NCBI GenBank assembly: GCA_025363575.1 | Contig: JANYDM010000098.1 | Location: forward strand, 62,001-126,000 | Direction of reading: 5' to 3' | Source: Betaproteobacteria bacterium | GTDB taxonomy: Bacteria > Pseudomonadota > Gammaproteobacteria > Burkholderiales > SG8-41 | DNA: 64,000 nt | Shown here: positions 30,596 through 39,906 of the stretch, piece after piece | Numbering within the stretch: position 1 is the first letter of the stretch | How the letters are laid out: each line of letters opens with the position of its first letter | Notes under the pieces: model-generated | Told to the model about the DNA's origin: nothing | Databases searched by the model: none | What the model saw: the letters and a program-made list of their open reading frames with translations, nothing else | Translations under genes and position numbers: made by a program

Positions 30596-32671
30596 TTGGC
30601 CGTGCCAGACACCCTCTCACGCGCCATCGTCCACAGCGCCTGCCCGCATGACTGCCCGAGCACGTGCGCGCTCGAAGTCGAAATGATCGACAGTCATCAT
30701 ATCGGGCGCATACGCGGCGCCAGCGCCAATCCGTATACGTCCGGCGTGGTGTGCGAAAAAGTGTCGCGCTACGCCGAACGCGTTCATCACCCCGATCGGC
30801 TCGCGCAACCGCTGAAGCGCAAAGGCGCCAAGGGCGGTGAATTCGCGCCGCTTTCGTGGGAGTCCGCGCTCGACGATATCGCAGAACATTTCATGCGCGC
30901 AGCGCAGCGCCATGGCAGCGAAACCGTATGGCCTCTCTACTACGCCGGCACCATGGGTCTCGTGCAGCGCGACGGCATCGAGCGCCTGCGTCACGTGATG
31001 CGCTATTCGCGCCAGCATTCGACTATTTGCACGGCGCTGGTAGACGCCGGATGGATGGCCGGCGTAGGCGCCAAAATGGGGCCCGACCCGCGCGAAATGG
31101 CGGAAGCCGGTCTCATCATCGTATGGGGCGGCAATCCTGCGTCGACCCAGGTCAACGCCATGACGCATATCGCGAAGGCGCGGCGCGAGCGCAACGCGCA
31201 TTTGATCGTCGTCGATCCCTATCGCAGTTCGACCGCCAAAGTCGCCGATACCCACTTGATGCTGAAACCGGGCACCGACGGCGCCCTCGCCTGCGCGATC
31301 ATGCATGTCATGTTCCGCGACGGTCATGCCGATCGTGAATACATGCGCACCCATGCCGACGTCCCCGGCGAGCTCGAAAAACACCTTGCGTCGCGCACGC
31401 CGCAATGGGCCGCTGCCATCACTGGCCTGCCGGTCGCGCAAATCGAGACCGTGGCCAGACTTTACGGCACAACGCAGCGCGCGTTCATACGCGTCGGCTA
31501 TGGTTTCTCGCGTTCGCGCAACGGTGCTGCAAACGTGCATGCGGTTTCCTGCCTCGCCACTGTCGGCGGCAAATGGCAATACAAAGGCGGCGGCAGTTTT
31601 TACAGCAACGGCGACATTTACAAGATTAACGAATCATTGATCAAAGGGACCGACTGCCTCGATGCGTCGATCCGCATGCTTGACATGTCGCGCGTAGGCC
31701 CCGTCCTCACCGGCGACAAATCCGATCTCGGTGGTGGCCCGCCGGTCACCGCGATGCTGATTCAAAATATGAATCCGGCTGTCGTGTGCCCCGATTCCAA
31801 AGCCGTACGCACCGGTTTCATGCGCGACGATCTGTTCGTCTGCGTGCACGAGCAGTTCATGACGGACACCGCCAAGCTTGCAGACATCGTGTTGCCGGCG
31901 ACGACCTTCCTCGAACACGACGACATGTACCGCGCCGGCGGCCATTCATACTTCCAGGTTACGCGTAAAGTCATCGAGCCGTACGCGCAGGCGCGCGAAA
32001 ATCACTTCGTAATTTGCGAACTGGCCAAACGCCTGGGCGCCAGGCATCGCGGATTCGGGATGACCGCTTGGGAGATCATCGACGAATCCCTGAAACTGTC
32101 CGGCTATCCGGACGCGGAAACGTTGCATCGCGATCATTGGATCGACCGTCAGCCGGACTTCGATCAGGCCCATTTCATCAAGGGGTTTCCGACGAGTGAC
32201 GGCAAATTTCACTTCAAGCCGGACTGGGCGGCGCGCGGCAAATACCACGCGAAAATGCCGGCCCTGCCCGATTACATGGGGAGCGAAGAACATGCCGACG
32301 CGACTCACCCGTTCAAGCTCGTCACATCGCCTGCGCGCAGCTATCTCAACAGCACGTTCACAGAAACGCCGACCTCGCAGAAGCGCGAACGGCGGCCGAC
32401 CCTGCTCATACATCCTGAAGACTGCACTCGTGTCGGCATAACGACAGGCGCCCGCGTCGAGATAGGCAATTTGCGCGGCTCGATCATATTGCACGCCAAA
32501 GCATTCGACGGCGTGCAGCCTGGAGTCGTCGTCGTCGAATCGATCTGGCCCAACTCAGCCTTCGCAGGCGGCATCGGCGTTAATTCACTTGTCGGCGCGG
32601 ACGCCGGCGCGCCAAATGGCGGCGCGGTGTTTCACGACAGCGCAGTGTGGGTCAAGCCGGCCTCAACCTGA
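30596..32671 (+). CDS. Molybdopterin-dependent oxidoreductase
   Basis: Member of the DMSO-reductase superfamily that binds bis-MGD. The N-terminal CPHDCPSTC (C-x3-C-x3-C) and a fourth Cys in VVCEKVSRY can hold a 4Fe-4S cluster. Family motifs include PLYYAGTMGLVQ, IVWGGNPASTQ, VVDPYRS and the C-terminal molydop-binding domain near GARVEIGNLRG. The start is TTG at 30596 or GTG at 30602; both are weak. There is no Tat signal, so the enzyme should be cytoplasmic. No electron-transfer subunit adjoins. The substrate is unknown. Length 691. Confidence 0.92.
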   Translation: MAVPDTLSRAIVHSACPHDCPSTCALEVEMIDSHHIGRIRGASANPYTSGVVCEKVSRYAERVHHPDRLAQPLKRKGAKGGEFAPLSWESALDDIAEHFMRAAQRHGSETVWPLYYAGTMGLVQRDGIERLRHVMRYSRQHSTICTALVDAGWMAGVGAKMGPDPREMAEAGLIIVWGGNPASTQVNAMTHIAKARRERNAHLIVVDPYRSSTAKVADTHLMLKPGTDGALACAIMHVMFRDGHADREYMRTHADVPGELEKHLASRTPQWAAAITGLPVAQIETVARLYGTTQRAFIRVGYGFSRSRNGAANVHAVSCLATVGGKWQYKGGGSFYSNGDIYKINESLIKGTDCLDASIRMLDMSRVGPVLTGDKSDLGGGPPVTAMLIQNMNPAVVCPDSKAVRTGFMRDDLFVCVHEQFMTDTAKLADIVLPATTFLEHDDMYRAGGHSYFQVTRKVIEPYAQARENHFVICELAKRLGARHRGFGMTAWEIIDESLKLSGYPDAETLHRDHWIDRQPDFDQAHFIKGFPTSDGKFHFKPDWAARGKYHAKMPALPDYMGSEEHADATHPFKLVTSPARSYLNSTFTETPTSQKRERRPTLLIHPEDCTRVGITTGARVEIGNLRGSIILHAKAFDGVQPGVVVVESIWPNSAFAGGIGVNSLVGADAGAPNGGAVFHDSAVWVKPAST

Positions 32672-32699
32672 ACTCATTGCTTGCTCCGGGCAATCAGAA

Positions 32700-32868
32700 G
32701 CAACGCAAGCGTTCACAATATCCGTCCGTCGGTCCCGGCTTCTAGTGACGCTATACGTCGTGCCGCCGGCGGTCACCGGCACGATAATCCTGACCGGTCT
32801 TGCCGGATAGCTCTGCACTTGCGAAAGCGGGCAGGAAAAGCCGAGTACCGATCCCGCGACTGCCGCGG
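32700..32868 (-). pseudogene. Relic of a Bug/TctC binding-protein gene (5' part)
   Basis: Read on the minus strand, this stretch encodes a signal-like Ala/Val segment followed by SYPARPVRIIVPVTAGGTT, the N-terminal signature of tripartite tricarboxylate receptor proteins, and then loses likeness. No start codon or intact frame remains, and its 5' edge abuts the thioesterase stop. It looks like the remains of a binding-protein gene once downstream of the thioesterase. The call rests on one motif read by eye. Confidence 0.6.
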
Positions 32869-33285
32869 TCAGGATTTTCGTATCAGCCTCAGTTTGTCCT
32901 GCATCCGCGCGTCGAACCGCGCGAGGTCGATGATGATGCGCGCATGGATGCCTTCGCCGATGCGCTCTTTCTCGTCTTCGGCGTGCACGCTGAACGTCAA
33001 TGTGCGCTTCTCGACTTTCATCAACTCCGCGTACGCGCTTACGCGCATGCCGACCGGCGTTGCCGCAGTGTGGGTAATATCGAGATGGGTGCCGACGGTC
33101 TGATGCCCGGCCGGCAAGAGGCCTTCGACTGCCTGTAAAGCTGCCGCCTCCATCAGATTCACCATGACCGGTGTCGCCAGCACATGCACGCGCCCGCTGC
33201 CGACGTGCGGCGCGGTATGCTCTTCGCTCACGACAATTTCAACCCGCCCCTTGAGTCCGGGCCGCAGCGCGCTGGCGTCATTCAT
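32869..33285 (-). CDS. FlK-like hot-dog thioesterase
   Basis: Small hot-dog fold acyl-CoA thioesterase resembling fluoroacetyl-CoA thioesterase FlK of Streptomyces cattleya. The residues matching the FlK triad T42, E50 and H76 are T38, E46 and H72, with identical spacing, and the stretch around DITHTAATPVG is nearly the same. Length 138 fits. FlK homologues occur widely in organisms without fluoroacetate, so the true substrate is probably another short acyl-CoA. It is convergent with the molybdopterin oxidoreductase and is followed by a Bug relic. Confidence 0.9.
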   Translation of the reverse strand: MNDASALRPGLKGRVEIVVSEEHTAPHVGSGRVHVLATPVMVNLMEAAALQAVEGLLPAGHQTVGTHLDITHTAATPVGMRVSAYAELMKVEKRTLTFSVHAEDEKERIGEGIHARIIIDLARFDARMQDKLRLIRKS

Positions 33286-33321
33286 GTCGAACCCAATTCA
33301 CAGGAAGTCAATGCGAAAACA

Positions 33322-33349
33322 AAAACGGCCATCCGATGATGGCCGTTTT
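33322..33349. terminator. Rho-independent terminator, probably bidirectional
   Basis: A 12-base stem, AAAACGGCCATC with GATGGCCGTTTT, closes over a four-base loop and is flanked by A runs on the left. On the minus strand this gives a stem followed by a T-rich tract, suitable to end the gene that stops at 33374. Confidence 0.8.
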
Positions 33350-33373
33350 GCATGCGTGCACTGGCGTGTCCAG

Positions 33374-34063
33374 CTATTTCGGCGCCTGCTCGTAACCGGC
33401 GCAGATGCTGGAGGTCCCGACGTCGCGCGCGATCGCCGCGCTGTCGGCGTCGAGCTTGCCTTCATTCAGCATCTTTTTTGCATTTGCGCAGGCCTCGCGG
33501 CGGTCCGTCTCGGTTGAAGAGAACGATGTGATCCCGATTATGCTGGTGGTGCTGCGGATCTTGCGCAATGTGCCGCCCGGATATCCGCTTTTCAGCATCA
33601 TGTCCATCAATTCGGTGGCGCGATAAGGATCGGCGTAAGCGCTCAACCCCAGAAAGCCGACCTTGTTGTAATAATCGTAAGCGCGGGCGCGCGCGAGGTT
33701 GCTGTTGTCGACCCCGCGTTCGAGCAGGCGCAACGCGATGCGAACGCGTTGGTCCTCGGACATATCACGGAACTGGTCGGGAATGTCTGAGCTGAACAGC
33801 AACGCACTCGCCTCGACGCAGACATCGCCGCTCACTTTGCCGGAGGGGACTTCGGTTTCGCATTTTTCCCGCAAGGCCTTGAAGGCCTCGGCATTCTTGC
33901 TGGGTGCGGTAGGCTGCGGCGTATACGCAGGCTGGTTTGGCGATGAGGACATGCCGGGCTCGGACGGAAATGCACCCTGCGCAAGCGAGTTAAAACTTGC
34001 CAATCCTGCCGCGGCGGCAACTGCCGCGACCGCGCCGGCAAGAACGAATTCACGAGCATTCAT
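33374..34063 (-). CDS. Secreted protein of unknown function
   Basis: With the ATG at 34063 the protein has 229 residues. It starts with an Ala-rich signal peptide (residues 8-29, cleaved near S-L-A-Q) and a Pro/Ser-rich linker. The mature part is helical and includes RVRIALRLLERGVDNSNLARARAYDYYN, which looks like a tetratricopeptide or Sel1-type repeat, and four cysteines (about residues 70, 83, 205 and 222) that could form disulfides. I do not recognise a named family. A terminator follows directly; the gene appears to be a single transcription unit. Confidence 0.75.
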   Translation of the reverse strand: MNAREFVLAGAVAAVAAAAGLASFNSLAQGAFPSEPGMSSSPNQPAYTPQPTAPSKNAEAFKALREKCETEVPSGKVSGDVCVEASALLFSSDIPDQFRDMSEDQRVRIALRLLERGVDNSNLARARAYDYYNKVGFLGLSAYADPYRATELMDMMLKSGYPGGTLRKIRSTTSIIGITSFSSTETDRREACANAKKMLNEGKLDADSAAIARDVGTSSICAGYEQAPK

Positions 34064-34153
34064 AAAGCCTCCCCTGATTGAGACGGGAATTTTACTTGCA
34101 TGCGTGCGATAACGCCACGGTCTCGATGTGATGTTTCTCACCTGGCGCAGCCC

Positions 34154-35542
34154 CTATACCGGGACGCCCCGCTCCGCCAAGTCCCAGTACAACCCCGTCA
34201 TCATCTGCAGGCCTTCGCGCAGAATGGGCGCGAGCACATGTTCGTCGGGGGCATGCTGTGAGCAGCCCGCATAAGAGTGCGGCACCCAAATCGTGGGCAG
34301 ACCGAGCGTGTCGGCGAAGCACTCATTGGGAAGCGAGCCGCCGATATTAGGCAGAATCGCTGGCCTGGCGCCCGTCGTGCGCACAATAGAATCCGCTGCC
34401 CAGCGCACCCATGGATGATCGGGATCCAGGCGCGTGGCATGAAAAAACCCTTTTTTCGCTTGCTCGACCTGCACCATGCCGTAGCCATGTGCATCCAGAT
34501 GCTTGCGTAATGCAGGCACGAAGGACAGCGGTTCGCTGCCGGCCACGAAGCGGATCTGGCAATGTGCCGTGGCGCGCCCCGGTATCGCGTTCACCGGGTT
34601 TTCCGGATTGCCGGTCCTGAATGCGAGGATTTCGAACGTATGCCAGCCGTAAACTTTTTCGGCGCGGGTAAACCCGGGTTCGCCCCACCAGTCATCAACG
34701 GCAGGCTCATCGGCACCCGGCTGAACGGCGCAATCCGCAAGCGCCTTGCGCACCGACACTGGAATCGACGGCGGCAGGATTGCGGGCACCAGCACCTTGC
34801 CTTCCCGCGTAACGATGCTCGCGAGCGCGTGCGCGAGTATCACGCCCGGATTTGCCAGCAATCCGCCCCAGTTGCCGGAATGGTGAGCGCCTTCGCGCAA
34901 TTCCACCGTGAAATCCATGTTGAGCGCGCCGCGCGAGCCCAGATAGATTGTCGGGCGCTGCGCGGAAAGGCGCGGACCGTCGGAAGCAATCAGCACATCG
35001 GCCTTGAGCCGCGCGCTTTCACGGGCGCAGAATTCCTGCAAGCCCGGCGAGCCCACCTCCTCGCCGGTCTCGATCAGAAATTTCGCGTTGAAGCCCAGCT
35101 TGCCGCGCTCTGCGATGACGGTCGCGAGCGCCGCCATGTTGATCGAATGCTGCGCCTTGTTGTCGGCAGCGCCGCGCCCGTAGTAGCGCTCGCCTTCCTG
35201 CTTGAGCTCCCACGGCGACAGCCCTGCGCGCCACTGCCCTTCCAGTCCACGTATCACGTCGCCATGACCGTAAGAGAGCACCGTCGGCAGATTTGCACCT
35301 TCGATCCGCTCGGCAAAGAGCAGCGGTCCGGCGCCCGCGACTGGGTTTTCGAAAATTTTAACTTTGAAACCTGTGCGTTCGAAGGCGGGCGCGAGTTCCT
35401 CCTTCAGATAAGCGCCAAGGAGCGACCGGCTTTCGGGCACCTGGCTTTCGGTGCGATAGGCGACGCGACGCGCAAGGTCGGCGACAAAAGCGCCCTCGTC
35501 GAAATGGCGCGTGGCGCGCGAGATCGCAGATTCGCGGGTCAT
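34154..35542 (-). CDS. M20 family metallopeptidase
   Basis: Zinc peptidase or amidohydrolase, 462 residues with the ATG at 35542. Metal ligands and catalytic residues are visible: H93 and D95 in SYGHGDV, D127 in GRGAADNKAQH, and E161-E162 in ETGEEVGSPG. The lid domain is present. It is closer to carboxypeptidase or dipeptidase-like M20 members than to the ArgE-like gene at 22088. It is separated by five bases from the upstream class II aldolase gene, so both are likely in one operon. Confidence 0.92.
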   Translation of the reverse strand: MTRESAISRATRHFDEGAFVADLARRVAYRTESQVPESRSLLGAYLKEELAPAFERTGFKVKIFENPVAGAGPLLFAERIEGANLPTVLSYGHGDVIRGLEGQWRAGLSPWELKQEGERYYGRGAADNKAQHSINMAALATVIAERGKLGFNAKFLIETGEEVGSPGLQEFCARESARLKADVLIASDGPRLSAQRPTIYLGSRGALNMDFTVELREGAHHSGNWGGLLANPGVILAHALASIVTREGKVLVPAILPPSIPVSVRKALADCAVQPGADEPAVDDWWGEPGFTRAEKVYGWHTFEILAFRTGNPENPVNAIPGRATAHCQIRFVAGSEPLSFVPALRKHLDAHGYGMVQVEQAKKGFFHATRLDPDHPWVRWAADSIVRTTGARPAILPNIGGSLPNECFADTLGLPTIWVPHSYAGCSQHAPDEHVLAPILREGLQMMTGLYWDLAERGVPV

Positions 35543-35547
35543 CGTGC

Positions 35548-36333
35548 TTACTCCTTGTAATCCGGATAGCGCTGCTCGACCAGTGCCATACTCGCGATCC
35601 AGTCGCGGCTCTGCGCGTCGTACTGTCCCATGCGACCGAATTTCCTGACGCGCTCGGCGCACACCTCAGGCGCCGGCGTGATTACCGGCGTGCCGCCTGC
35701 CAGCGCGCCGACCTGCGCGCGGCATGCAAGCTCGAAGAAGTGATGAAAAATGTACGCTTCCGGCAACGTCGTGCCGCACACCAGCGCACCGTGATTCTCG
35801 AGAATCATCACCCACTTATCGCCGAGCTCGCGCGCGAGATGATGCGAGCCTTCCGCCGTCGTGTCGTCGACTTCATTCGCGTAGTAGGCAATGCGCTCGT
35901 AAAAGCGCATGGCCTGCTGCGTGATCGGCAACAACCCGCATTTCTGCGCCGACACGGCGAGATTGGCCGGTGAATGCGTGTGCACCGCCGCCCTGATGTC
36001 TGGACGCGCTTTCATCAGCGCGGCGTGGAGGTTATAGGCGGCGGGGCTCGCCTTATAAGGCGCATCCATCACCTTATTGCCATCGACGTCGTATTTGACG
36101 AGATTGGACGCGGTAACCTGCTCCATGAAGACATTGTCCGCTTTGACGAGAAAATGGCCGGCCTCGCCCGGCACGCGCGCCGAAATATGGTTGTACGTCA
36201 TATCGACGAATATAAAATGCGCGACCAGCCGGTGCGCCGCCGCGAGCTCGCAGCGCAACTGCCATTCTGCATCACTAACACGTTCGCGGACGAGCGAGCT
36301 CTTTACTGGCATCGATCCCGTATTGCTAACCAT
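35548..36333 (-). CDS. Class II aldolase/adducin family protein
   Basis: Zinc-dependent aldolase-type fold. With the ATG at 36333 it has 261 residues. The probable zinc ligands are the two His of AAVHTHSPAN and the His of LENHGALVCG; the catalytic acid of fuculose-phosphate aldolases near NHISARV is not conserved in the usual form, so activity is open. It resembles the adducin-like proteins found next to amidases and peptidases in Burkholderiales. Substrate unknown. Confidence 0.9.
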   Translation of the reverse strand: MVSNTGSMPVKSSLVRERVSDAEWQLRCELAAAHRLVAHFIFVDMTYNHISARVPGEAGHFLVKADNVFMEQVTASNLVKYDVDGNKVMDAPYKASPAAYNLHAALMKARPDIRAAVHTHSPANLAVSAQKCGLLPITQQAMRFYERIAYYANEVDDTTAEGSHHLARELGDKWVMILENHGALVCGTTLPEAYIFHHFFELACRAQVGALAGGTPVITPAPEVCAERVRKFGRMGQYDAQSRDWIASMALVEQRYPDYKE

Positions 36334-36540
36334 TGGATTCCTTCGACGGTGGACGCGAAACTGCGAAACTTTAACACGGCGTGCCGGTGAACTTTCTCCG
36401 CCGCCCTGCGCCGTGTGCAATGCACAAACCTCGACTGCGCGGTGGCCGCCGCGCAGATATTGCTAGGCAGACCCGGCTGTGCTAAAAACGTATTCATAAC
36501 AATTCACGCCGGCACCGCCGGCAATTCCGGAGGAAGCTTC

Positions 36541-36984
36541 ATGCCTAGCCGTTATTTACGTCACTCGATCGTCGTTGCGGCCGCTCTGCTGGCCGTGCAA
36601 TCCACCATGGCATGCGCAGCCGACAGCGCGCTCGATTACGGCTTTTTCAAGGCCAGCGTCGAGCCGATATTTCTCAAGAAGCGGCCCGAGCACGTGCGCT
36701 GCTACGTCTGTCATTCCGAAAACAACAATGCTTTCCACCTGGAAAAACTGTCGCCGGGCGCCAAATTCTGGAGCGAAGAACAATCGCGCAAGAACTTTGC
36801 TTCGGCGTCGAGCCTCGTGATACCCGGAGAGCCGATGAAAAGCCGCTTGTTGCTGCAGCCGCTTGCGCTCGAATCCGGCGGCAATGCATATCATTCTGGC
36901 GGCCGGCAATTCGAAAGCAAAGACGCGCCGGAATGGAAAATACTCGCGGCCTGGGCAAACGGCAAGAAAGCGCCGGTCAAATAG
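36541..36984 (+). CDS. Secreted protein with a single CxxCH heme motif
   Basis: 147 residues with a signal peptide ending near A-C-A-A. One heme-binding motif, C54-Y-V-C57-H58, sits in a VRCYVCHSENNN context, like cytochrome domains of the planctomycete type. The rest includes SSLVIPGEPMKSRLLLQPLA and a C-terminal WKILAAWANG, both seen in those domains. The ATG at 36541 has GGAGGA upstream. It probably is a periplasmic electron carrier, converging on a YVTN beta-propeller gene. Confidence 0.87.
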   Translation: MPSRYLRHSIVVAAALLAVQSTMACAADSALDYGFFKASVEPIFLKKRPEHVRCYVCHSENNNAFHLEKLSPGAKFWSEEQSRKNFASASSLVIPGEPMKSRLLLQPLALESGGNAYHSGGRQFESKDAPEWKILAAWANGKKAPVK

Positions 36985-37001
36985 ACCAAACTCATCGCAT
37001 G

Positions 37002-37033
37002 AAAAAACGGCGCCCCAGGGGCGCCGTTTTTTT
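37002..37033. terminator. Bidirectional Rho-independent terminator
   Basis: A perfect inverted repeat (CGGCGCCCC and GGGGCGCCG around one A) is flanked by six A on one side and seven T on the other. It separates the convergent heme-protein and beta-propeller genes and can stop both. Confidence 0.95.
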
Positions 37034-37056
37034 ATTCCCGAATACGTGACCGATTA

Positions 37057-38112
37057 TTAACGCATGACCAGCGTATTCATCCGCTTGGGTACCTGACCGA
37101 CCGGCACCTGGGCGACGATCTTCAGCGTTTTCGCATCAATCGCGGAAACCGAGTTGAAAGTCGAATTGCCTACGTACACCTGCTTTCCGTCGCCGGAGAA
37201 CGTGAGCCAGTCCGGAATCGAGCCGATCGGCTCGCGTCCGGCGATCTTGCGGTCCGGCAGCGCGGCGAATCCCACCGGCTTCAAGTCAGGCAGCGAGTAT
37301 ACGAACACGCCGTTTGCAATGTGGCTGTTGGCCCACAGCGTCTTGCCGTCCGGCGAGATACCAATACCGTGGGACGGCACTCCCGCACCGACGCGCCCTT
37401 CCACGACACCATAACCATTGGGCTGATCGGGAAATTTAATCCTAGCGACTTCTTTGCGCGCATTAAAGTCGACCACCGCGAAGCCGTGCAGATTCGAGAG
37501 CTGAACGAACACGCGGCTCGTGGAACCGTCGGCTGCTTTTTCAATCGCCATTGGCCGCACGCCGCCGTCGAACTCGATTTCCCACGCGGTTTTCTCGGTC
37601 GCCAGATCGACGACGTTCATGAACTTCTTGCGCGTCGAGCCGGAAATCGCGTACTTGCCATCGGGCGTAACGTACGTGTTGTGCAGCCGGCTCGTCATCG
37701 GGATGGTTTTCGAGAGTTTCTGCCCGACGGCGTCGATGATGTCCAGCGTCCCCGGCTCGGTGATTGCGACCACGATGCGTTTGCCGTCGGGTGTCACCGC
37801 GAGGTTGTTCGGACGGCCGCTCAGCGGGATGTGCTTGACGATCTTCCCCGACTTCTGGTCCACCACCTCGAGCGTGCTGTCAGATTCGTTGCTGACATAG
37901 ACCCACTTCCCGTCAGGCGAGAAGCCGACACCGTGCGACGCTTCGATGCCCTTGATTTCCTGCACGACCTTGTTGGTGGCGGAATCGATGACGTGGATAC
38001 TGTCACCCGCACTGTTAGTCACGTAGATACGCGACGATTCGGCAGCCGCCGGCCAGGCCGCCGCGATTGCCAGCGTCATGAAACCGAGTCGAAACTTGTT
38101 ATTTTTGGCCAT
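37057..38112 (-). CDS. YVTN-type beta-propeller protein
   Basis: Periplasmic seven-bladed propeller. The ATG at 38112 is nine bases after an AAGGAGG site; an ATG at 38121 directly abuts that site and is unlikely. A signal peptide ends near A-A-E, then blades recur with YVTN, VYVSNES and LAVTPDGK motifs, giving 351 residues. Related proteins go with cytochromes, alcohol oxidation or nitrite reductase maturation. No such enzyme is adjacent except the convergent CxxCH protein. Confidence 0.9.
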   Translation of the reverse strand: MAKNNKFRLGFMTLAIAAAWPAAAESSRIYVTNSAGDSIHVIDSATNKVVQEIKGIEASHGVGFSPDGKWVYVSNESDSTLEVVDQKSGKIVKHIPLSGRPNNLAVTPDGKRIVVAITEPGTLDIIDAVGQKLSKTIPMTSRLHNTYVTPDGKYAISGSTRKKFMNVVDLATEKTAWEIEFDGGVRPMAIEKAADGSTSRVFVQLSNLHGFAVVDFNARKEVARIKFPDQPNGYGVVEGRVGAGVPSHGIGISPDGKTLWANSHIANGVFVYSLPDLKPVGFAALPDRKIAGREPIGSIPDWLTFSGDGKQVYVGNSTFNSVSAIDAKTLKIVAQVPVGQVPKRMNTLVMR

Positions 38113-38193
38113 AGTCAACATCCTCCTTGATGGGCGAAGTCAGTCTAAGCTGATGGAAGAGCAAAGGCAATGCGGCAGTGCGGCATCTCTGGT

Positions 38194-39906
38194 TCATTCG
38201 TCATCGGCCGCCTCCTTTTCGATGTCTATGCCGTAGTCGCATTTTATTTTACCGGCGGATGTCTTGCCGTCGATGAAATCGGCCATCAGTACTGCGCGGT
38301 CGCGACCGGCGGGCGCGCCGAACCCCCCGCCTCCGGGCGTCATGATGCGCAGATGCTGGCCCTGCTTGATGCGGCCGCTGTACTTGCTCGGGATCTTTTG
38401 CATGGCGCCGCCGTCCTCTTCGAGGAAAAAAGCGCTGAAGCTGCCATTGCCACCTTCGTAAAGGCCGCGCGGCGCGAATGCCGCACGATCGCCCCGCACA
38501 TTGACTGACGCGCTCTCCGCCAGCATTTCATACTCGCGAAGGATGCCGAGACCGCCACGAAATTTTCCGCTGCCGCCGGAATCGGGCACGAGCTCATAAC
38601 GCGTCACGCGCACCGGGTAGTCCATCTCGATCGACTCGACCGGAATGTTCATCGCATTCGACGTGCCCGTGCTCACCGCATCCGCGCCGTCAGCCGTCTG
38701 GCTGCCACCCATGCCGCCGTTGTAGCTTTCATAAAACACGAAGTTGCGGCCGGTGCGCGGGTCCACCCCGCCGAAAGAGACGCCAACCGGCACGCCGCAG
38801 CATTGCGCGCCGACCTTGGCCGGCACCGCGAGCGCGAGTGCGCCCATCACCGTATCGGCAACGCGATTGACCGTGACCGAACGCGCGTTGACCGGCGCGG
38901 GATGGCGCGGATTAAGCAGCGTGCCTTCCGGCACATGCACTTCGACGACGCGCGTGAGGCCATCATTGAACGGAATGTCGTCCGGCAGCACGCAGCGCAC
39001 GCAATAGAATACGGTGGTCCATGCTTTCGACAGCGGCGAATTGAGCGGCCCGCGCACCTGCGCGTCGGTGCCGGTGAAATCGAACTTCATTCTGTCGTCG
39101 CATACTTCCAGCTTCACGTGAATCTTGATCGGCCTGGTCAGATCGACGCCGTCATGGTCCATGTAATCGGTGAATTCGAATACACCGTTGGGTATGTCGC
39201 GGATCGCGGCGCGCGCCTTCTTCTCCGCATAGTCGATCAGCAATTCCATTGCATGGCTGACGCCTGCATAGCCGTAGCGCCCGAGCAGGTCACGCAGGCG
39301 CTGCTCGCCTTTGAGCAAAGCCCCCTGCTGCGCGCGCATGTCGCCCATGAATATGTCGGGCCCGCGCACATTCGCGCATATCATGTCGATCAGCGTCTTG
39401 TTTTCACTGCCGGCATCGACCAGCTTGACCGGCGGAATCACCAGGCCTTCCTGGTACAGCTCAGTCGCCGTCATCGGATTGCTGCCTGCGACCATGCCGC
39501 CGACGTCGGTGTAGTGAATGATGCAGCCGGCGAACACGATCAGGCGGCCGTCGTGGAAGATCGGCCGGAACACCGCGATGTCCGGCAAATGGCTGCCGCC
39601 CCGATAGGGATCGTTGACGATGTAAACGTCGCCGGCATGCATCGTCGGCTGCGGAAATTCCTTGATGACCTCCTGCAGCATGAAGCGCATGGATCCCAGG
39701 TGCCCGGGCACTACTACCGGCTGTGCGACGATGCGGCCGGCCGCGGTGAATATCGCGCATGAGGCATCCTGCGCTTCCTTGACGACCTGCGAGTACGCCG
39801 AACGCAGCAGGGTCAACTGGATTTCCTCGGTGATCGCGTTCAGCGCATTGGAGAATATTTCCAGCCGGTACGCATCAAACGAAACGGTATGCGGCGCGTT
39901 CATCAT
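38194..39906 (-). CDS. Hydantoinase B/oxoprolinase family protein
   Basis: Beta-type subunit of an ATP-dependent hydantoinase, acetone or acetophenone carboxylase-like enzyme. The 570 residues carry the family N-terminus (SFDAYRLEIFSNALNAITEE), GGSHLPDIAVF, and the GGGGFGAP stretch near the end. The start overlaps the stop of the HyuA-like gene (ATGA), a sign of a two-subunit complex. Substrates may be hydantoin, oxoproline or a ketone; the sequence does not decide. Confidence 0.95.
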   Translation of the reverse strand: MMNAPHTVSFDAYRLEIFSNALNAITEEIQLTLLRSAYSQVVKEAQDASCAIFTAAGRIVAQPVVVPGHLGSMRFMLQEVIKEFPQPTMHAGDVYIVNDPYRGGSHLPDIAVFRPIFHDGRLIVFAGCIIHYTDVGGMVAGSNPMTATELYQEGLVIPPVKLVDAGSENKTLIDMICANVRGPDIFMGDMRAQQGALLKGEQRLRDLLGRYGYAGVSHAMELLIDYAEKKARAAIRDIPNGVFEFTDYMDHDGVDLTRPIKIHVKLEVCDDRMKFDFTGTDAQVRGPLNSPLSKAWTTVFYCVRCVLPDDIPFNDGLTRVVEVHVPEGTLLNPRHPAPVNARSVTVNRVADTVMGALALAVPAKVGAQCCGVPVGVSFGGVDPRTGRNFVFYESYNGGMGGSQTADGADAVSTGTSNAMNIPVESIEMDYPVRVTRYELVPDSGGSGKFRGGLGILREYEMLAESASVNVRGDRAAFAPRGLYEGGNGSFSAFFLEEDGGAMQKIPSKYSGRIKQGQHLRIMTPGGGGFGAPAGRDRAVLMADFIDGKTSAGKIKCDYGIDIEKEAADDE

